Assembly: GCF_018294505.1 (NCBI RefSeq)
Contig: NC_057810.1
Location: 705,207,095 to 705,271,094 of the forward strand
Direction: 5' to 3'
DNA from: Triticum aestivum
Taxonomy: Eukaryota; Streptophyta; Magnoliopsida; Poales; Poaceae
Length of the DNA stretch: 64,000 nt
The notes beneath the pieces were generated by a model. That model did no database searches. It was not told where the DNA came from and saw only the letters and a list, made by a program, of their open reading frames with translations. Shown here piece after piece: positions 33,376-46,818 of the stretch; the stretch's first letter is position 1; each line of letters starts with the position of its first letter. The position numbers were made by a program, and so were the translations under genes.

Positions 33376-34405
33376 TTACTCTGAATCGTCTATATATGCT
33401 TCGTGATCATTAAATGCATCATCACCATCACTATCAGTGACGTGCTCATCATCATCATCAATAAATGCATCAACATGTGGAAGGCCTCCTTTACGTAATC
33501 GTTCAAGCATTGACAGGTCATCTGCAGCAGTAACTTCTTCTTGTTCCGGCTCTTCTTGTTCCGCCTCAGGGGTGAAGTCGGATTCATCACTATCATTGTC
33601 TACTTCAATGTTCTTGGGTGGAGTAGAGCGGTTCTTGAAATATTTTTTTGAAAGACGTGTTTCTTGGAAGAATTCTCCTACATCATATGTGTCTTGGTTA
33701 ATATGAGGTTCATAATCCTCTTCATTTGGGGGAGGTGGTCTAACACGTGGCGGCACTTCATAAACGACATCCCAACCACTGAGATTTGGATCACTTTGAC
33801 GGGCCCATGGTAAATAGAAAACTTGGGTTGCCTGTTGAGCCGTAATATAGACATCAGGAACTTCCAAATGGGTGCTTTGTTTGATTTCGACTAGCCCTAT
33901 ATGTTCATGAGTCCTTCTAGTCTCCCTCGGCTGGAACCAATAACATCTAAAGACTACGACGTTTGATAGGTTTTCACCATAGAATTGAAGTGTATAAATT
34001 GCTTCAACTCTTCCATAATACTCAATATCTCCTTCGCCGATAGCAGAGACACAAAAATTTGTAGACCTTCGGTTGGCCATAGATAGCTCTTTGCCATAGG
34101 TACGAAAGCGATACCCGTTGATGTCGTATTTGTCAAATGAACGGACCTTATAGTCAAAACCATTAGCTACTTGTCTCAATTCGGCATCCATAATCTCTAA
34201 ATTAGCCTACAAGTTTAATACGAAAGGATTGTTGCATTAGTCGCAAATCAGCTAAAGAAATGAAATGGTCTAATGGAAATTACCATTTTTTTGAACCAAG
34301 AGATGAAACCGGGATATTTGCCTCCTTGCTTAGACAGAAGCTCATACTCTTCGACGGAATCCTTTTGGATCACCGCTCCATACGAGAATATGGCGATGTA
34401 TCGAC

Positions 34406-36180
34406 TGTTGGAAATATGCCCTAGAGGCAATAATAAATTAGTTATTATTACATTTCCTTGTTCATGATAATCGTTTATTATCCATGCTATAATTGTATTG
34501 ATAGGAAACTTAGATATTTGTGTGGGTACATAGACAACACCATGTCCCTAGTAAGCCTCTAGTTGACTAGCTCGTTGATCAACAGATGGTTACGGTTTCC
34601 TGACCATGGACATTGGATGTCATTGATAACGGGATCACATCATTAGGAGATTGATGTGATGGACAAGACCCAATCCTAAGCCTAGCACAAAGATCGTGTA
34701 GTTCGTATGCTAAAGCTTTTCTAATGTCAAGTATCATTTCCTTAGACCATGAGATTGTGCAACTCCCGGATACCGTAGGAATGCTTTGGGTGTACCAAAC
34801 GTCACAACGTAACTGGGTGGCTATAAAGTAGCACTACAGGTATCTCCAAAAGTGTCTGTTAGGTTGGCACGAATCGAGACTGGGATTTGTCACTCCGTGT
34901 AAACGGAGAGGTATCTCTGGGCCCACTCGGTAGGACATCATCATAATGTGCACAATGTGACCAAGGGGTTGATCACGGGATGATGTGTTACGGAACGAGT
35001 AAAGAAACTTGCCGGTAATGAGATTGAACAAGGTATCGGCATACCAACGATCGAATCTCGGGCAAGTACAATACCGCCAGACGAAGGGAATTGTATACGG
35101 GATTGATTGAGTCCTTGACATCGTGGTTCATCCGATGAGATCATCGTGGAACATGTGGGAGACAACATGGGTATCCAGATCCCGCTGTTGGTTATTGACC
35201 GGAAAACGTCTCGGTCATGTCTGCATGGTTCCCGAACCCGTAGGGTCTACACACTTAAGGTTCGATGACGCTAGGGTTATAAAGGAAGTTTGTATGTGGT
35301 TACCGAATGTTGTTCGGAGTCCCGAATGAGATCCCGGACGTCACGCGGAGTTCCGGAATGGTTCGGAGGTAAAGATTTATATATGGGAAGTCCTGTTTTG
35401 GTCACCGGAAAAGTTTCGGATTTTTTCGGTAACGTACCAGGACCACCGGGAGGGTCCCGGGGGTCCACCAAGTGGGGCCACCAACCCCGGAGGGCTGCAT
35501 CGGCCAAGTGTGGGAGGGGACCAGCCCCAGGTGGGCTGGTGCGCCCCCCCACAGGGCCCAAGGCGCAAGGAAGTGGGGAGGGGGCAAACCCTAAGGCAGA
35601 TGGGCCCTAAGGCCCACCCTAGGTGCGCCTCCCCCTCTCTCCCCTTCTGGCCGCCACCCAGATGGGATCTGGGGGCTGCCGCCACCCCTGGGGAGGGAAC
35701 CCTAGAGGGGGCGCAGCCCCCTCCCCTTCCCCTATAAATAGTTGAGTTGTGGGGGCTGCCCAACACATGAGTTTCACCTCTCCCAGGCGCAGCCCTACCT
35801 CTCTCCCTCCTCCTCTCCCGCGGTGCTTGGAGAAGCCCTGCAGGATTGCCACGGTCCTCCATCACCACCACGCCGTTGTGCTGCTGCGGGATGGAGTCTT
35901 CCTCAACCTCTCCCTCTCTCCTTGCTGGATCAAGGCATGGGAGACGTCACCAGGCTGTACGTGTGTTGAACGCGGAGGTGCCGTCCGTTCGGCACTAGGA
36001 TCTCCGGTGATTTGGATCACGACGAGTACGACTCCTTCAACCCCGTTCTCTTGAACGCTTCCGCTTAGCGATCTACAAGGGTATGTAGATGCACTCTCCT
36101 TCCCCTCGTTGCTGGTTTCTCCTTAGATAGATCTTGGTGACACGTAGGAAAATTTTGAATTTCTGGTACGTTTCCCAATA
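34406..36180 (+). repeat. 5' LTR of the Angela-like element
   Basis: 1775 bp, TG...TA (the final C of the CA end is mutated; the 3' LTR ends AACA). A TATA box CCTATAAATAG lies near 35730, with the transcript leader beyond it. By hand I count about 50 differences from the 3' LTR, mostly transitions. Confidence 0.93.
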
Positions 36181-36195
36181 GTGGCATCATGAGCT
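36181..36195 (+). promoter_or_regulatory. Primer-binding site region of the Angela-like element
   Basis: GTGGCATCATGAGC directly follows the 5' LTR. It resembles the initiator-Met-tRNA complementary site (TGGTATCAGAGC) used by BARE/Angela elements, with substitutions. Confidence 0.65.
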
Positions 36196-36599
36196 AGGTC
36201 TATTGCGTAGATTCTTTGCACGAGTAGAACACAAGGTAGTTGTGGGTGTTGATTTTGTTCAATATGCTTACCGTTACTAGTCCAATCTTGTTTCGACGGT
36301 ATTGTGGGATGAAGCGGCCCGGACCGACCTTACACGTACACTTACGTGAGACAGGTTCCACCGACTGACATGCACTTTGTGCATAAGGTGGCTAGCGGGT
36401 GCCAGTCTCTCCCACTTTAGTCGGAACGGATTCGATGAAAAGGGTCCTTATGAAGGGTAAATAGCAATTGACATATCACGTTGTGGTTTTTGCGTAGGTA
36501 AGAAACGTTCTTGCTAGAAACCCATAGTAGCCACGTAAAACATGCAAACAACAATTAGAGGACGTCTAACTTGTTTTTGCAGGGTGTGCTATGTGATGT

Positions 36600-39500
36600 G
36601 ATATGGCCAAGAAGAATGTGATGAATATATGTGATGTATGAGATTGATCATGTTCTTGTAATAGGAATCACGACTTGCATGTCGATGAGTATGACAACCG
36701 GCAGGAGCCATAGGAGTTGTCTTTATTTATTGTATGACCTGCGTGTCATTGAACAACGCCATGTAATTAATTTACTTTATTGCGAACCGGTAGTCATAGT
36801 AGTAGAAGTAATAGTTGGCGAGACAACTTCATGAAGACACGATGATGGAGATCATGGTGTCATGCCGGTGACGATGATGATCATGGAGCCCCGAAGATGG
36901 AGATCAAAAGGAGCAAAATGATATTGGCCATATCATGTCACTATTTGATTGCATGTGATGTTTATCATGTTTATGCATCTTATTTGCTTAGAACGACGGT
37001 AGTAAATAAGATGATCCCTCATTAAAATTTCAAGAAAGTGTTCCCCCTAACTGTGCACCGTTGCGAAAGTTCGTCGTTTCTAAGCACCACGTGATGATCG
37101 GGTGTGATGGATTCTTATGTTCACATACAACGGGTGTAAGACAGATTTACACATGCGAAACACTTAGGTTGACTTGACGAGCCTAGCATGTACAGACATG
37201 GCCTCGGAACACAAGAGACCGAAAGGTCGAGCATGAGTCGTATAGTAGATACGATCAACATGAAGATGTTCACCGATGATGACTAGTCCGTCTCACGTGA
37301 TGATCAGACACGGCCTAGTTGACTCGGATCATGTAATCACTTAGATGACTAGAGGGATGTCTATCTGAGTGGGAGTTCATAAGATGAACTTAATTATCCT
37401 GAACATAGTCAAATGATCTTTGCAAATTATGTCGTAAGCTCGCGCTTTAGTTCCACTGTTTAGATATGTTCCTAGAGAAAATATAGTTGAAAGTTGACAG
37501 TAGCGATTATGCGGACAGTAGAAAGCTTATGTCCTTAATGCACCGCTCAGTGTGCTGAACCCCAAACATCGTTTGTGGATGTTGCGAACATCGGACATAC
37601 ACGTTTTGATAACTACGTGATAGTTCAGATAAACGGTTTAGAGTTGAGGCACCAAAGATGTTTTCGAAATGTCACGGAACATATGAGATGTTTCGAGGGC
37701 TGAAATTGGGATTTCAGGCTCGTGCCCACGTCAAAAGGTATGAGACCTCCGACGATTTTCTTAGCCTGCAAACTAACGGAGAAAAGCTCAATCGTTGAGC
37801 TTGTGCTCAGATTGTCTGAGTGCAACAATCACTTGAATCGAGTGGGAGTTGATCTTCCAGATGAGATAGTGATGTTTCTCCAAGGTCATTGCCACTAAGC
37901 TGCTAGAGCTTCGTGATGAACTATAACATATCAGGGATAGATATGATGATCCTTGAGGTATTCGTGATGTTTGACACCGCGAAAGTAGAAATCAAGAAGG
38001 AGCATCAATTGTTGATGGTTGGTGAAACCACTAGTTTCAAGAAGGGCAAGGGAAAGAAGGGATACTTCATGAAACAGCAAATCAGCTGCTGCTCTAATGA
38101 AGAAACCCAAGGTTGAACCCAAACCCGAGACTAAGTGCTTCTGTAATAAGGGGAACAGCCACTGGAGCAGAATTACCCTAGATACTTGGTAGATGAGAAG
38201 GCTGGCAAGGTCGATAGAAGTATATTGGATATACATTATGTTAATGTGTACTTTACTAGTACTCCTAGTAGCACCAAGGTATTGAGATACCGGCTCAGTT
38301 GCTAAGTGTTAGTAACTCGAAATAAAAGAGCTACGGAATAAACGGAGACTAGCTAAAGGTGAGCTCACGATATGTGTTGGAAGTGTTTCCAAGTTTGATG
38401 TGATCAAACATCGCACGCTCCCTCTACCATCAAGATTAGTATTAAACCTGAATAATTGTCATTTGGTGTTTGCGTTGAGCATAGACATGATTGGATTATG
38501 TCTATCGCAATACGGTCATTCATTTAAGGAGAATAATGGTTACTCTATTTATTTGAATAATACCTTCAATGGTCTTGCACCTAAAGGAATGGTTTATTGA
38601 ATCTCGATCGTAGTGATACACATTTTCATGCCAAAAGATATAAGATAGTACCACTTACTTGTGGCCCTGCCATGTAAGTCATATTGGTATAAAACGCATG
38701 AAGAAGCTCCATGTTGATGGATCTTTGGACTCACTCGTTTTGAAAAGTTTGAGACATGCGAACCATGTCTATTGGTGTATATGCATGAAGAAACTCCATG
38801 CAGATGGATCGTTTGGACTCACTTGATTTTGAATCACTTGAGATATGCAAATCATACCACATGGGCAAGATGACTGAAAAGCCTCGTTTTCAGTGAGATG
38901 GAACAAGATAGCAACTTGTTGGAAGTAACACATTATGATGTGTGCAGTCCAATGAGTGCTGAGGCATGCAGTGAATATCGTTATGTTCTCACTTCACAGA
39001 TGATTCGAGTAGATGTTGAGTATATTTACTTGATGAAACACAAGTCTTAATCATTGAATGGTTCAAGTAATTTCAGAGTGAAGTTGAAGATCATTGTGAC
39101 AAGAGGATAAAATGTCTATGATATGATCATAGAGATGAGTATCTGAGTTACGAGCTTTGGCACACAATTAAGACATTGTGGAAATTGTTTCACAATTAAT
39201 ACCGCCTGGAACACCATAGTGTGATGGTGTGTCCGAACATCATAGTTGCACCCTATTGGATATGGTGCATACCATGATGTCTCTTATCGAATTACCACTA
39301 TCGTTCATGGGTTAGGCATTAGAGACAACCGCACTCACTTTAATAGGGTACCACGTAATTCCGTTGAGACGACACCGTTTGGAGAAACCTAAGTTGTCGT
39401 TTCTTAAAAGTTTGGGGCTGCGACGCTTATGTGAAAAAGTTTCAGGTTGATAAGCTCGAACCCAAAGCGGATAAAATGCATCTTCATAGGACACCCAAAA

Positions 39501-41100
39501 TAGTTGGGTATACCTCCTAATTCAGATCCGAAATCAATAGGGATTGTTTCTTGAATCGGGTCCTTTGTCGAGGAAAGGTTTGTCTCGAGAATTGAGTGGG
39601 AGGATAATGGAGACTTGATGAGGTTATTGAACCGTCACTTCAACAAGTGTGTAGCAGGGCACAGGAACTTGTTCCTGTGGCACCTACACCAATTGAAGTG
39701 GAAGCTTATGATAGTGATCATGAAGCTTCAGATCAAGTCACTACCGAACCTCGTAGGGTGACAAGGACGCGTACTGCTACAGAGTGGTACGGTGATCCTG
39801 TCTTGAAGGTCATGTTGCTAGACAACAATGAACCTACGAGCTATGGAGAAGCGATGGTGGGCCCATATTCCGACAAATGGTTAGAAGCCATGAAATCCGA
39901 GATAGGATCCATGTATCATAACAAAGCATGGTGGACTTGCCCGATGATTGGCAAGCCATTGAGATAAATGGATCTTTAAGAAGAAGATGGACGTGGACGG
40001 TAACGTCACCGTCTATGAAGCTCGACTTGTGGCGAAGAATTTTTCACAAGTTCAAGGAGTTGACTACGATGATATTTTCTCATCTATAGCGATGCTTGAA
40101 GTCCGTCGGAATCATGTTAGCACAAGCTGCACTTATGAAATCTGGCAGATGGATGTCAAAACAAGTTTCCTTACCAGTTTTCGTAAGGAAAGGTTGTACG
40201 TGATACAATCAGAAAGGTTTTGTCGATCCTAAGGATGCTAAAAGGTATGCTAGCTCCAGCGATCCTTCTAAGGACTGGAGTAAGCATCTCGGAGTTGGAA
40301 TATGTACTTTGATAAGATGATTAAAGATTTTGGGTTTATACAAAGTTTATGAGAAACTTGTATTTCCAAAAAAGTGATTGGGAGCACTATAGAATTTCTG
40401 ATGAGTATATGTTGTAAACATATTGTTGATCAGAAATGATGTAGAATTTCTAGAAAGCATATAGGGTTATTTGAAAAGTGTTTTTCAAGGGAAAACCTGG
40501 ATTAAGCTACTTGATCATTGAGCATCAAGATCTATAAGGATAGATCAAAAACGCTTAATGGTGCTTTCAAATGAGCATATACCTTGACATGATCTTGAAG
40601 GTGTTCAAGATGGATCAGTCAAAGAAGGAGTTCTTGGCCGAGTTGTAAGGTATGAAGTTGAGACTTAAAGCTCGACCACGGCAGAAGAGAGAGAAAGGAC
40701 AAAGGTCGTCCCCTATGCTTCAGACGTAGGCTCTATAGTATGCTATGCTAAGTACCGCACCTGATGTGTGCCTTGCCACATGTCTGGCAAGAGGGTACAA
40801 AGGTGATCAAGGAATGGATCACCAGATAGCGGTCAAAATTATCCTTAGAGGAATAAGGATTTGTTTCTCGATTATGGAGGTGATAAAGAGTTCGGCGTAA
40901 AGGGTTACGATGATGTAAGCTTTAACACCTATCCGAATGACTCTGATACGTATAGTGGAGCAACCATTTGGAAAAGCTCCAAGTGGAGCGTGGAAGCAGC
41001 ATTTACAATATGACCTAGAGATTTGCGAACTACATACGGATCTCAATGTTGCAGATCCATTGACTAAAACCTCTCTCACAAGCAAAACATGATCAAACCC
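36600..41100 (+). pseudogene. gag-pol remnant of the Angela-like element
   Basis: In order on the plus strand: a gag zinc-knuckle remnant (KCFCNKGNSHWSR, about 38130), an integrase-type phrase YLMKHKS (about 39025), the linker and reverse transcriptase start (TRTATEWYGDPVLKVMLLDN, 39770; YGEAMVGPYSDKWLEAMKSE), RT core phrases VYEARLVAKNFSQVQGVDYD and YEIWQMDVKTSFL (40000-40170), and the RNase H end HTDLNVADPLTK (41035). Stops and frameshifts separate all of them, and the integrase and protease cores are hard to follow. Normally one polyprotein of about 1300 residues; here non-functional. Confidence 0.85.
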
Positions 41101-41253
41101 CAGAACTCATTGAGTCTTAATCACATGATGATGTGAACTAGTTTAGTGACACTCGTAAACTCTTTGGATGTTGGTCACATGGCGATGTGACCTGTGAGTG
41201 TTAATCACATGGCGATGTGAACTAGATTATTGACTCTAGTGCAAGTGGGAGAC

Positions 41254-43029
41254 TGTTGGAAATATGCCCTAGAGGCAATAATAAATTAGTTATTATTATA
41301 TTTCCTTGTTCATGATAATCGTTTATTATCCATGCTATAATTGTATTGATAGGAAACTCAGATACATGTGTGGGTACATAGACAACACCATGTTCCTAGT
41401 AAGCCTCTAGTTGACTAGCTTGTTGATCAACAGATGGTTAAGGTTTCCTGACCATGGACATTGGATGTCATTGATAACGGGATCACATCATTAGGAGAAT
41501 GATGTGATGGACAAGACCCAATCCTAAGCCTAGCACAAAGATCGTGTAGTTCGTATGCTAAAGCTTTTCTAATGTCAAGTATCATTTCCTTAGACCATGA
41601 GATTGTGCAACTCCCGGATACCGTAGGAATGCTTTGGGTGTACCAAACGTCACAACGTAACTGGGTGGCTATAAAGGTGCACTACAGGTATCTTCGAAAG
41701 TGTCTGTTGGGTTGGCACGAATTGAGACTGGGATTTGTCACTCCGTGTAAACGGAGAGGTATCTCTGGGCCCACTCGGTAGGACATCATCATAATGTGCA
41801 CAATGTGACCAAGGGGTTGATCACGGGATGATGCGTTACGAAACGAGTAAAGAGACTTGCCGGTAACGAGATTGAACAAGGTATCGGCATACCGACGATC
41901 GAATCTCGGGCAAGTACAATACCGCCGGACGAAGGGAATTGTATACGGGATTGATTGAGTCCTTGACATCGTGGTTCATCCGATGAGATCATAATGGAAC
42001 ATGTGGGAGCCAACATGGGTATCCAGATCCCGCTGTTGGTTATTGACCGGAAAACGTCTCGGTCATGTCTGCATGGTTCCCGAACCCGTAGGGTCTACAC
42101 ACTTAAGGTTCGATGACGCTAGGGTTATAAAGGAAGTTTGTATGTGGTTACCGAATGTTGTTCGGAGTCCCGGATGAGATCCCGGACGTCACGAGGAGTT
42201 TTGGAATGGTCCGGAGGTAAAGATTTATATATGGGAAGTCCTGTTTTGGTCACCGGAAAAGTTTCGGGTTTTTTCAGTAACGTACCGGGACCACTGGGAG
42301 GGTCCCGGGGGTCCACCAAGTGGGGCCACCAACCCCAGAGGGCTGCATGGGCCAAGTGTGGGAGGGGACCAGCCCCAGGTGGGCTGGTGCGCCCCCCCAC
42401 AGGGCCCAAGGCGCAAGGAAGTGGGGAGGGGGGCAAACCCTAAGGCAGATGGGCCCTAAGGCCCACCCTAGGTGCGCCTCCCCCTTTCTCCCCTTCTGGC
42501 CGCCACCCAGATGGGATCTGGGGGCTGTCGCCACCCCTGGGGAGGGAACCCTAGAGGGGGCGCAGCCCCCTCCCCTTCCCCTATAAATAGTTGAGTTGTG
42601 GGGGCTGCCCAACACATGAGTTTCACCTCTCCCAGGCGCAGCCCTACCTCTATCCCTCCTCCTCTCCCGCGGTGCTTGGTGAAGCCCTGCAGGATTGCCA
42701 CGCTCCTCCATCACCACCACGCCGTTGTGCTGCTGCTGGATGGAGTCTTCCTCAACCTCTCCCTCTCTCCTTGCTGGATCAAGGCATGGGAGACGTCACC
42801 GGGCTGTACGTGTGTTGAACGCGGAGGTGCCGTCCGTTCGACACTAAGATCTCCGGTGATCTGGATCACGACGAGTATGACTCCTTCAACCCCGTTCTCT
42901 TGAACGCTTCCACTTAGCGATCTACAAGGGTATGTAGATGCACTCTCCTTCCCCTCGTTGCTGGTTTCTCCTTAGATAGATCTTGGTGACACGTAGGAAA
43001 ATTTTGAATTTCTGCTACGTTCCCCAACA
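41254..43029 (+). repeat. 3' LTR of the Angela-like element
   Basis: 1776 bp, TG...CA, preceded by the purine-rich tract GCAAGTGGGAGAC (41241-41253). One G more than the 5' LTR in the G-run near 42430. Confidence 0.93.
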
Positions 43030-44102
43030 TCGACTGCATCAAATATCCAGGAATAAGAGCATTTCAAAGGAATTAGAAGTTGCGAAACAATGTACCGAGA
43101 TCTTACTCGATGTACAGCCGCACTTCTGTTAGGTTGTTGAAGAGATACATCGATATGGTACGCCATTCTTCAACATCCAACGATACTGGTTTCCAACCAC
43201 TGGCTGGAGTGAGATTCCCTTTGAATAGGCTGAGGTTGGATCGACCCTTTTTAGGGATGTTAGCATTGTACCGAGGCTTCAGATTATGCAAATGACGATT
43301 ATTGGCTTCGTAGTGTGCTGTCATAAAGTTTGCCGCCTCCCCAGTGATGAATGCCTTGGCCATCGATGCTTCAACTCTACGTTTATTTTTACATTTTGCT
43401 CGAAGCGTCTTCTGCATACTCTCAGTTGAGTAGCACCAATGATTTTGCACGCCCCCCCCCCAATCTTGCCTCGGTCACCAGATGCAAAATCAAGTGTTGC
43501 ATTGGATTAAAGAAGCTTGGCGGAAAGATCATCTCCAACTTGCAGATCAACTTCGGCGCCAACTGTTTCATTTCTTCTAGGAGGCCAGGCGATAATTCTT
43601 TCACACAAAGAACACGGAAGAAATAGCTCAGCTCTGCCAGTACTAGCCATTCATCCTCAGGGATGAAGCCACACAACATCACTGGCGTTATCCGCTCAAT
43701 CCATAAGTGCCAATCATGACTTTTTAGACCAAATATTTTCAATTTTTCAAGACTCGCTCCCCTCTTTAGATTTGCTGCATACCCATCGGGGAACATCAAC
43801 TGCATTTTCACCCACAAAATAATTTCCCTCATAGCTGGCCTTCCAAGATTGAACCATGCCTTTGACTTCATCCAGTTCTGCTTTCCTTTCGGTTCTTGCA
43901 TGTTTTGTAATGGTCTATCACATAGCTCCTCTTGATCGACTCTAGCCTTAGTATTATCCTTTGATTTCCCCTCTATGCCAAACAATGTACCCAAAATGGC
44001 TTCAGCAATATTCTTTTCAGTGTGCATCACGTCGATGTTATGTGGGCAAAGGAGGTCTTTGAAATAAGGCAGATCCCAGAAGCATGTCTTGTGAGTCCAG
44101 GC

Positions 44103-46818
44103 TGAAAGTACATGTAGTCCTCATGTGTGGTTTTGGTAATTAATGACAATCCTAATGGACTAATGTTTTCATTAAGTTATACATTTGAAGGAAAGTTCCA
44201 TTTCCAATGCATGAAGAATATTGGATGAACTAAAGTATGTTTATTCCATGGTGATGCAAGAAGGAGATAGAATGGATTTCAAATGAATGACATATACATA
44301 TTGTTGTGCATGCATCAAGGCTTATGGGTTGAACCATGATGGATCAAGATCTTGAGAGAATGATTAAAGAGAAGAATTCTACATATGCTTGAAGATAGGA
44401 TCATTATGAGCTCATATGTTGAGTCATGTATTAGTATGTCATGAAGCAAGTAATTCAAGTGAAGAGTTCATTGTGCCTCTCAAGATACTATGTTGGAGCA
44501 TGAGAACGAGCAAATGAGGTCCAATATGATATTCAAGGAGAAAATTGATATGGTCATGATGAATTAAGATATTGGTTATTATGTCTTGAAGAAATGAAGC
44601 ATAGTGAAGATATCAATAGGGCCTTAAAGACATCAATATTAATCATGGAGAAAATATAAATGTTGAACAAGATGAAGATCAAAGATTGACATCTAAGATG
44701 GACAACACACAAGCGCATATCATGTGCCACATGAGATATTGTGGCATGGTAAGAATTTATCAGTTGTGCTTTATGTATTAACCCATACTATGTGTTGTCT
44801 ATGTTATGTGGGTTAGGTAATTCTCATGAGCTTGGTGCTCATCAAAGGATGTCATCAAGTAATTAATGATGATGTACAAGTGAAGATGAATGCAAAGCAA
44901 AGCTTCCCACATTGTGTATGGGGAAGCTACTTGAAGACTTCTCCAATGTCTTGCCTTCAACTTGAGCCATGAAGAAACATCAATATAAAGCTCAAGTGAA
45001 AGGCTCTAGTCAAAGGTATTAGTTCCTTTGGCTTTAGAAGTGAGGATCGATGACCATCGAAAAGGATATATGCTCAAGAATGAGTTTCAGGAAGCTATCT
45101 AGTATAGTTCTTTTATGATTCTTGAGTTATAGGGATCCCGCACTATTAAGAGGGGATCAAAGGGCTTAGTGATGGATTTGCTCAAGTCAACATCATCTAT
45201 TTCTATTCTTCTCACATCATATTCCAACATAGGCATATTTCACTCCTATCCAATGCAAATACAAAATGCCTACACATCTACCAAAGAAAATCCATAGCCA
45301 AATAGGTTCCCCAAAGTATATGATCTTACCTTTCCATACTTTGCACCCTCCATTTTGGTTTATCTTGGGTGTTTCTCTATGTGAGGACCTGGAGCTTTTC
45401 TGTAGCTTCAAAACGAGCCTAAGATCATCAAAATCGGAGTCCGGATGTGAAAGTTATGCATGTTTTACTTTTGGGGCGGTTGCAGTTTTTGTGTTGGCCG
45501 GATGTCCGGGCTTTTCCCCGGATGTCCGGCCACTGCTATCCAGAGGGCATCTGATTTGTGTGAAATCGCCGGATGTCCAGCCCCTGGCCCGGATGTCCGG
45601 CCGTAGATGTCTAGAAACCTTACCGAAATGTTGTTTGTATACGCCGAATGTCCGACCCTTGGCTGGATGTCCGGGGCCCCAAGTTTGGCCAGATGTCCAG
45701 GCTTCGGCCAGATGTCCGGGCTTCGGCTAGATATTCGGGCCCTATAACCTGTTTTTCTGTGTACGTGTGTGCACACTTCACAGCGCCCGCATGTCCGGCC
45801 CCAGGCCTGGATGTCCGGCCCGACACAGCCACTTACACTCCAACGGCCATATTTGCACTACTACTATATATAACCTTCTTCCACCCTGGGAGAAGGTTGA
45901 GCAACACATTCATATGAACCCTAGAACACAAAAAGGCTCCCTTCTCACTTCTCCTACACCAAATCTTAGATCCCGGAGAGATTCGTGAGAGTTCTTGAGA
46001 GATTTTCCAATCAAGTGATAGATCCACTCCCTCTCCCTCTTGTGACCAAAGGAATTCGTGATTTGAGCAAGTCTTGAGCATTTCCCCCTTGATCTTGTTA
46101 CTCTTGGAGGTTGGAGACTCCTAGGTGGTAGGAGTGCTCCGTCGAGGAATCAACTTGTGATTTGCCCCCGGAAAGTTTGTGAAGGTTTGGAGGCCACCTC
46201 AAGGTCTACCACTAGTGGTTGAGAAACGCCTTCGTGGTGTTGTCTCAAAGGGAGAATAGGGTGAGCCTTTGTGGCGTTGGTGTGCCTTTGTGGTAACATC
46301 CACCTCTCTAATGGTGACTAGCTTCCCTCCAAGGAAGTGAACATCGGGATACATCCTCGTCTCCGTGTCTTCGGTTATCTCTAACCCTAGCCACTACTTG
46401 TTGTTTACTTTGGTCTCTTGACCTTGCATTCACTATATATTGTTGTCCTCATTATATTGTGTTAGCTATTTCCGTGAAGAGATTAGAGGCCTACACTTTA
46501 TATCCCACAATTCATACTTGCTACTATTGATATATCTTGTGTTTAGTGTGAATTGCTAACTTGTGTCATACACTTTCATATCTTGTCATATTGCTCAAGT
46601 AAGTTTGTGTAACTTACTTGTTCTTGTTAGTATCCTTGTTGTGCTCATCTAATTTATAATAAGTTGTTGGTGCACTTAGTTGAGCCTAGTGTATTTAGGA
46701 TTTGTGCTTGAAAAGTATCCTCTTAGTTTATTTCCGCATTAGGATTAAGCCAAATCCGTAGAAGTTTTTAAAACGCCTATTCACCCCCCCCCCTCTAGGC
46801 GACATCGTGGTCCTTTCA
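44103..46818 (+). mobile_element. Solo LTR, 2.7 kb, in the CACTA B transposase
   Basis: Begins TGAAAGTACATG, ends GGTCCTTTCA (6-bp inverted ends TGAAAG/CTTTCA), with a 5-bp duplication CAGGC (44098-44102, 46819-46823). TATATATAA at 45865-45873 with a following transcript-like leader fits a U3-R-U5 layout. No internal domain, primer-binding site or coding region was found, so I call it a solo LTR. A C-rich run followed by TCTAGGCGACATC near 46790 is typical of the family ends. Family not assigned. Confidence 0.82.
45485..45830 (+). repeat. GGATGTCCGG minisatellite in the solo LTR
   Basis: About 14 copies of (C/G)GGATGTCCGG or one-base variants, spaced irregularly by 15-45 bp, just upstream of the TATA box of the 2.7-kb LTR. 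The core is partly palindromic (CCGGAxxTCCGG). Confidence 0.85.

Larger units (their letters stand above)
34406..43029 (+). mobile_element. Angela-like copia retrotransposon, full structure, 8.6 kb
   Basis: Two LTRs (34406-36180, 41254-43029), a primer-binding region at 36181, a purine-rich tract just before 41254, and a 5-bp duplication TCGAC (34401-34405, 43030-43034). The LTR start TGTTGGAAATATGCCCTAGA is the BARE/WIS/Angela signature of Triticeae. The internal 5.07 kb retains degraded gag and pol. It interrupts the CACTA B transposase. Confidence 0.95.

Noticed and set aside
35290..36054. Clusters of 60-160-residue ORFs in the Angela-like LTR, repeated near 42125-42903
   Set aside because: They are frames in GC-rich LTR sequence, present identically in both LTRs, with no known protein.
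45465..45988. ORFs of 70-154 residues around the GGATGTCCGG array
   Set aside because: Open because of the repeat; located in U3 of a solo LTR just upstream of the TATA box.
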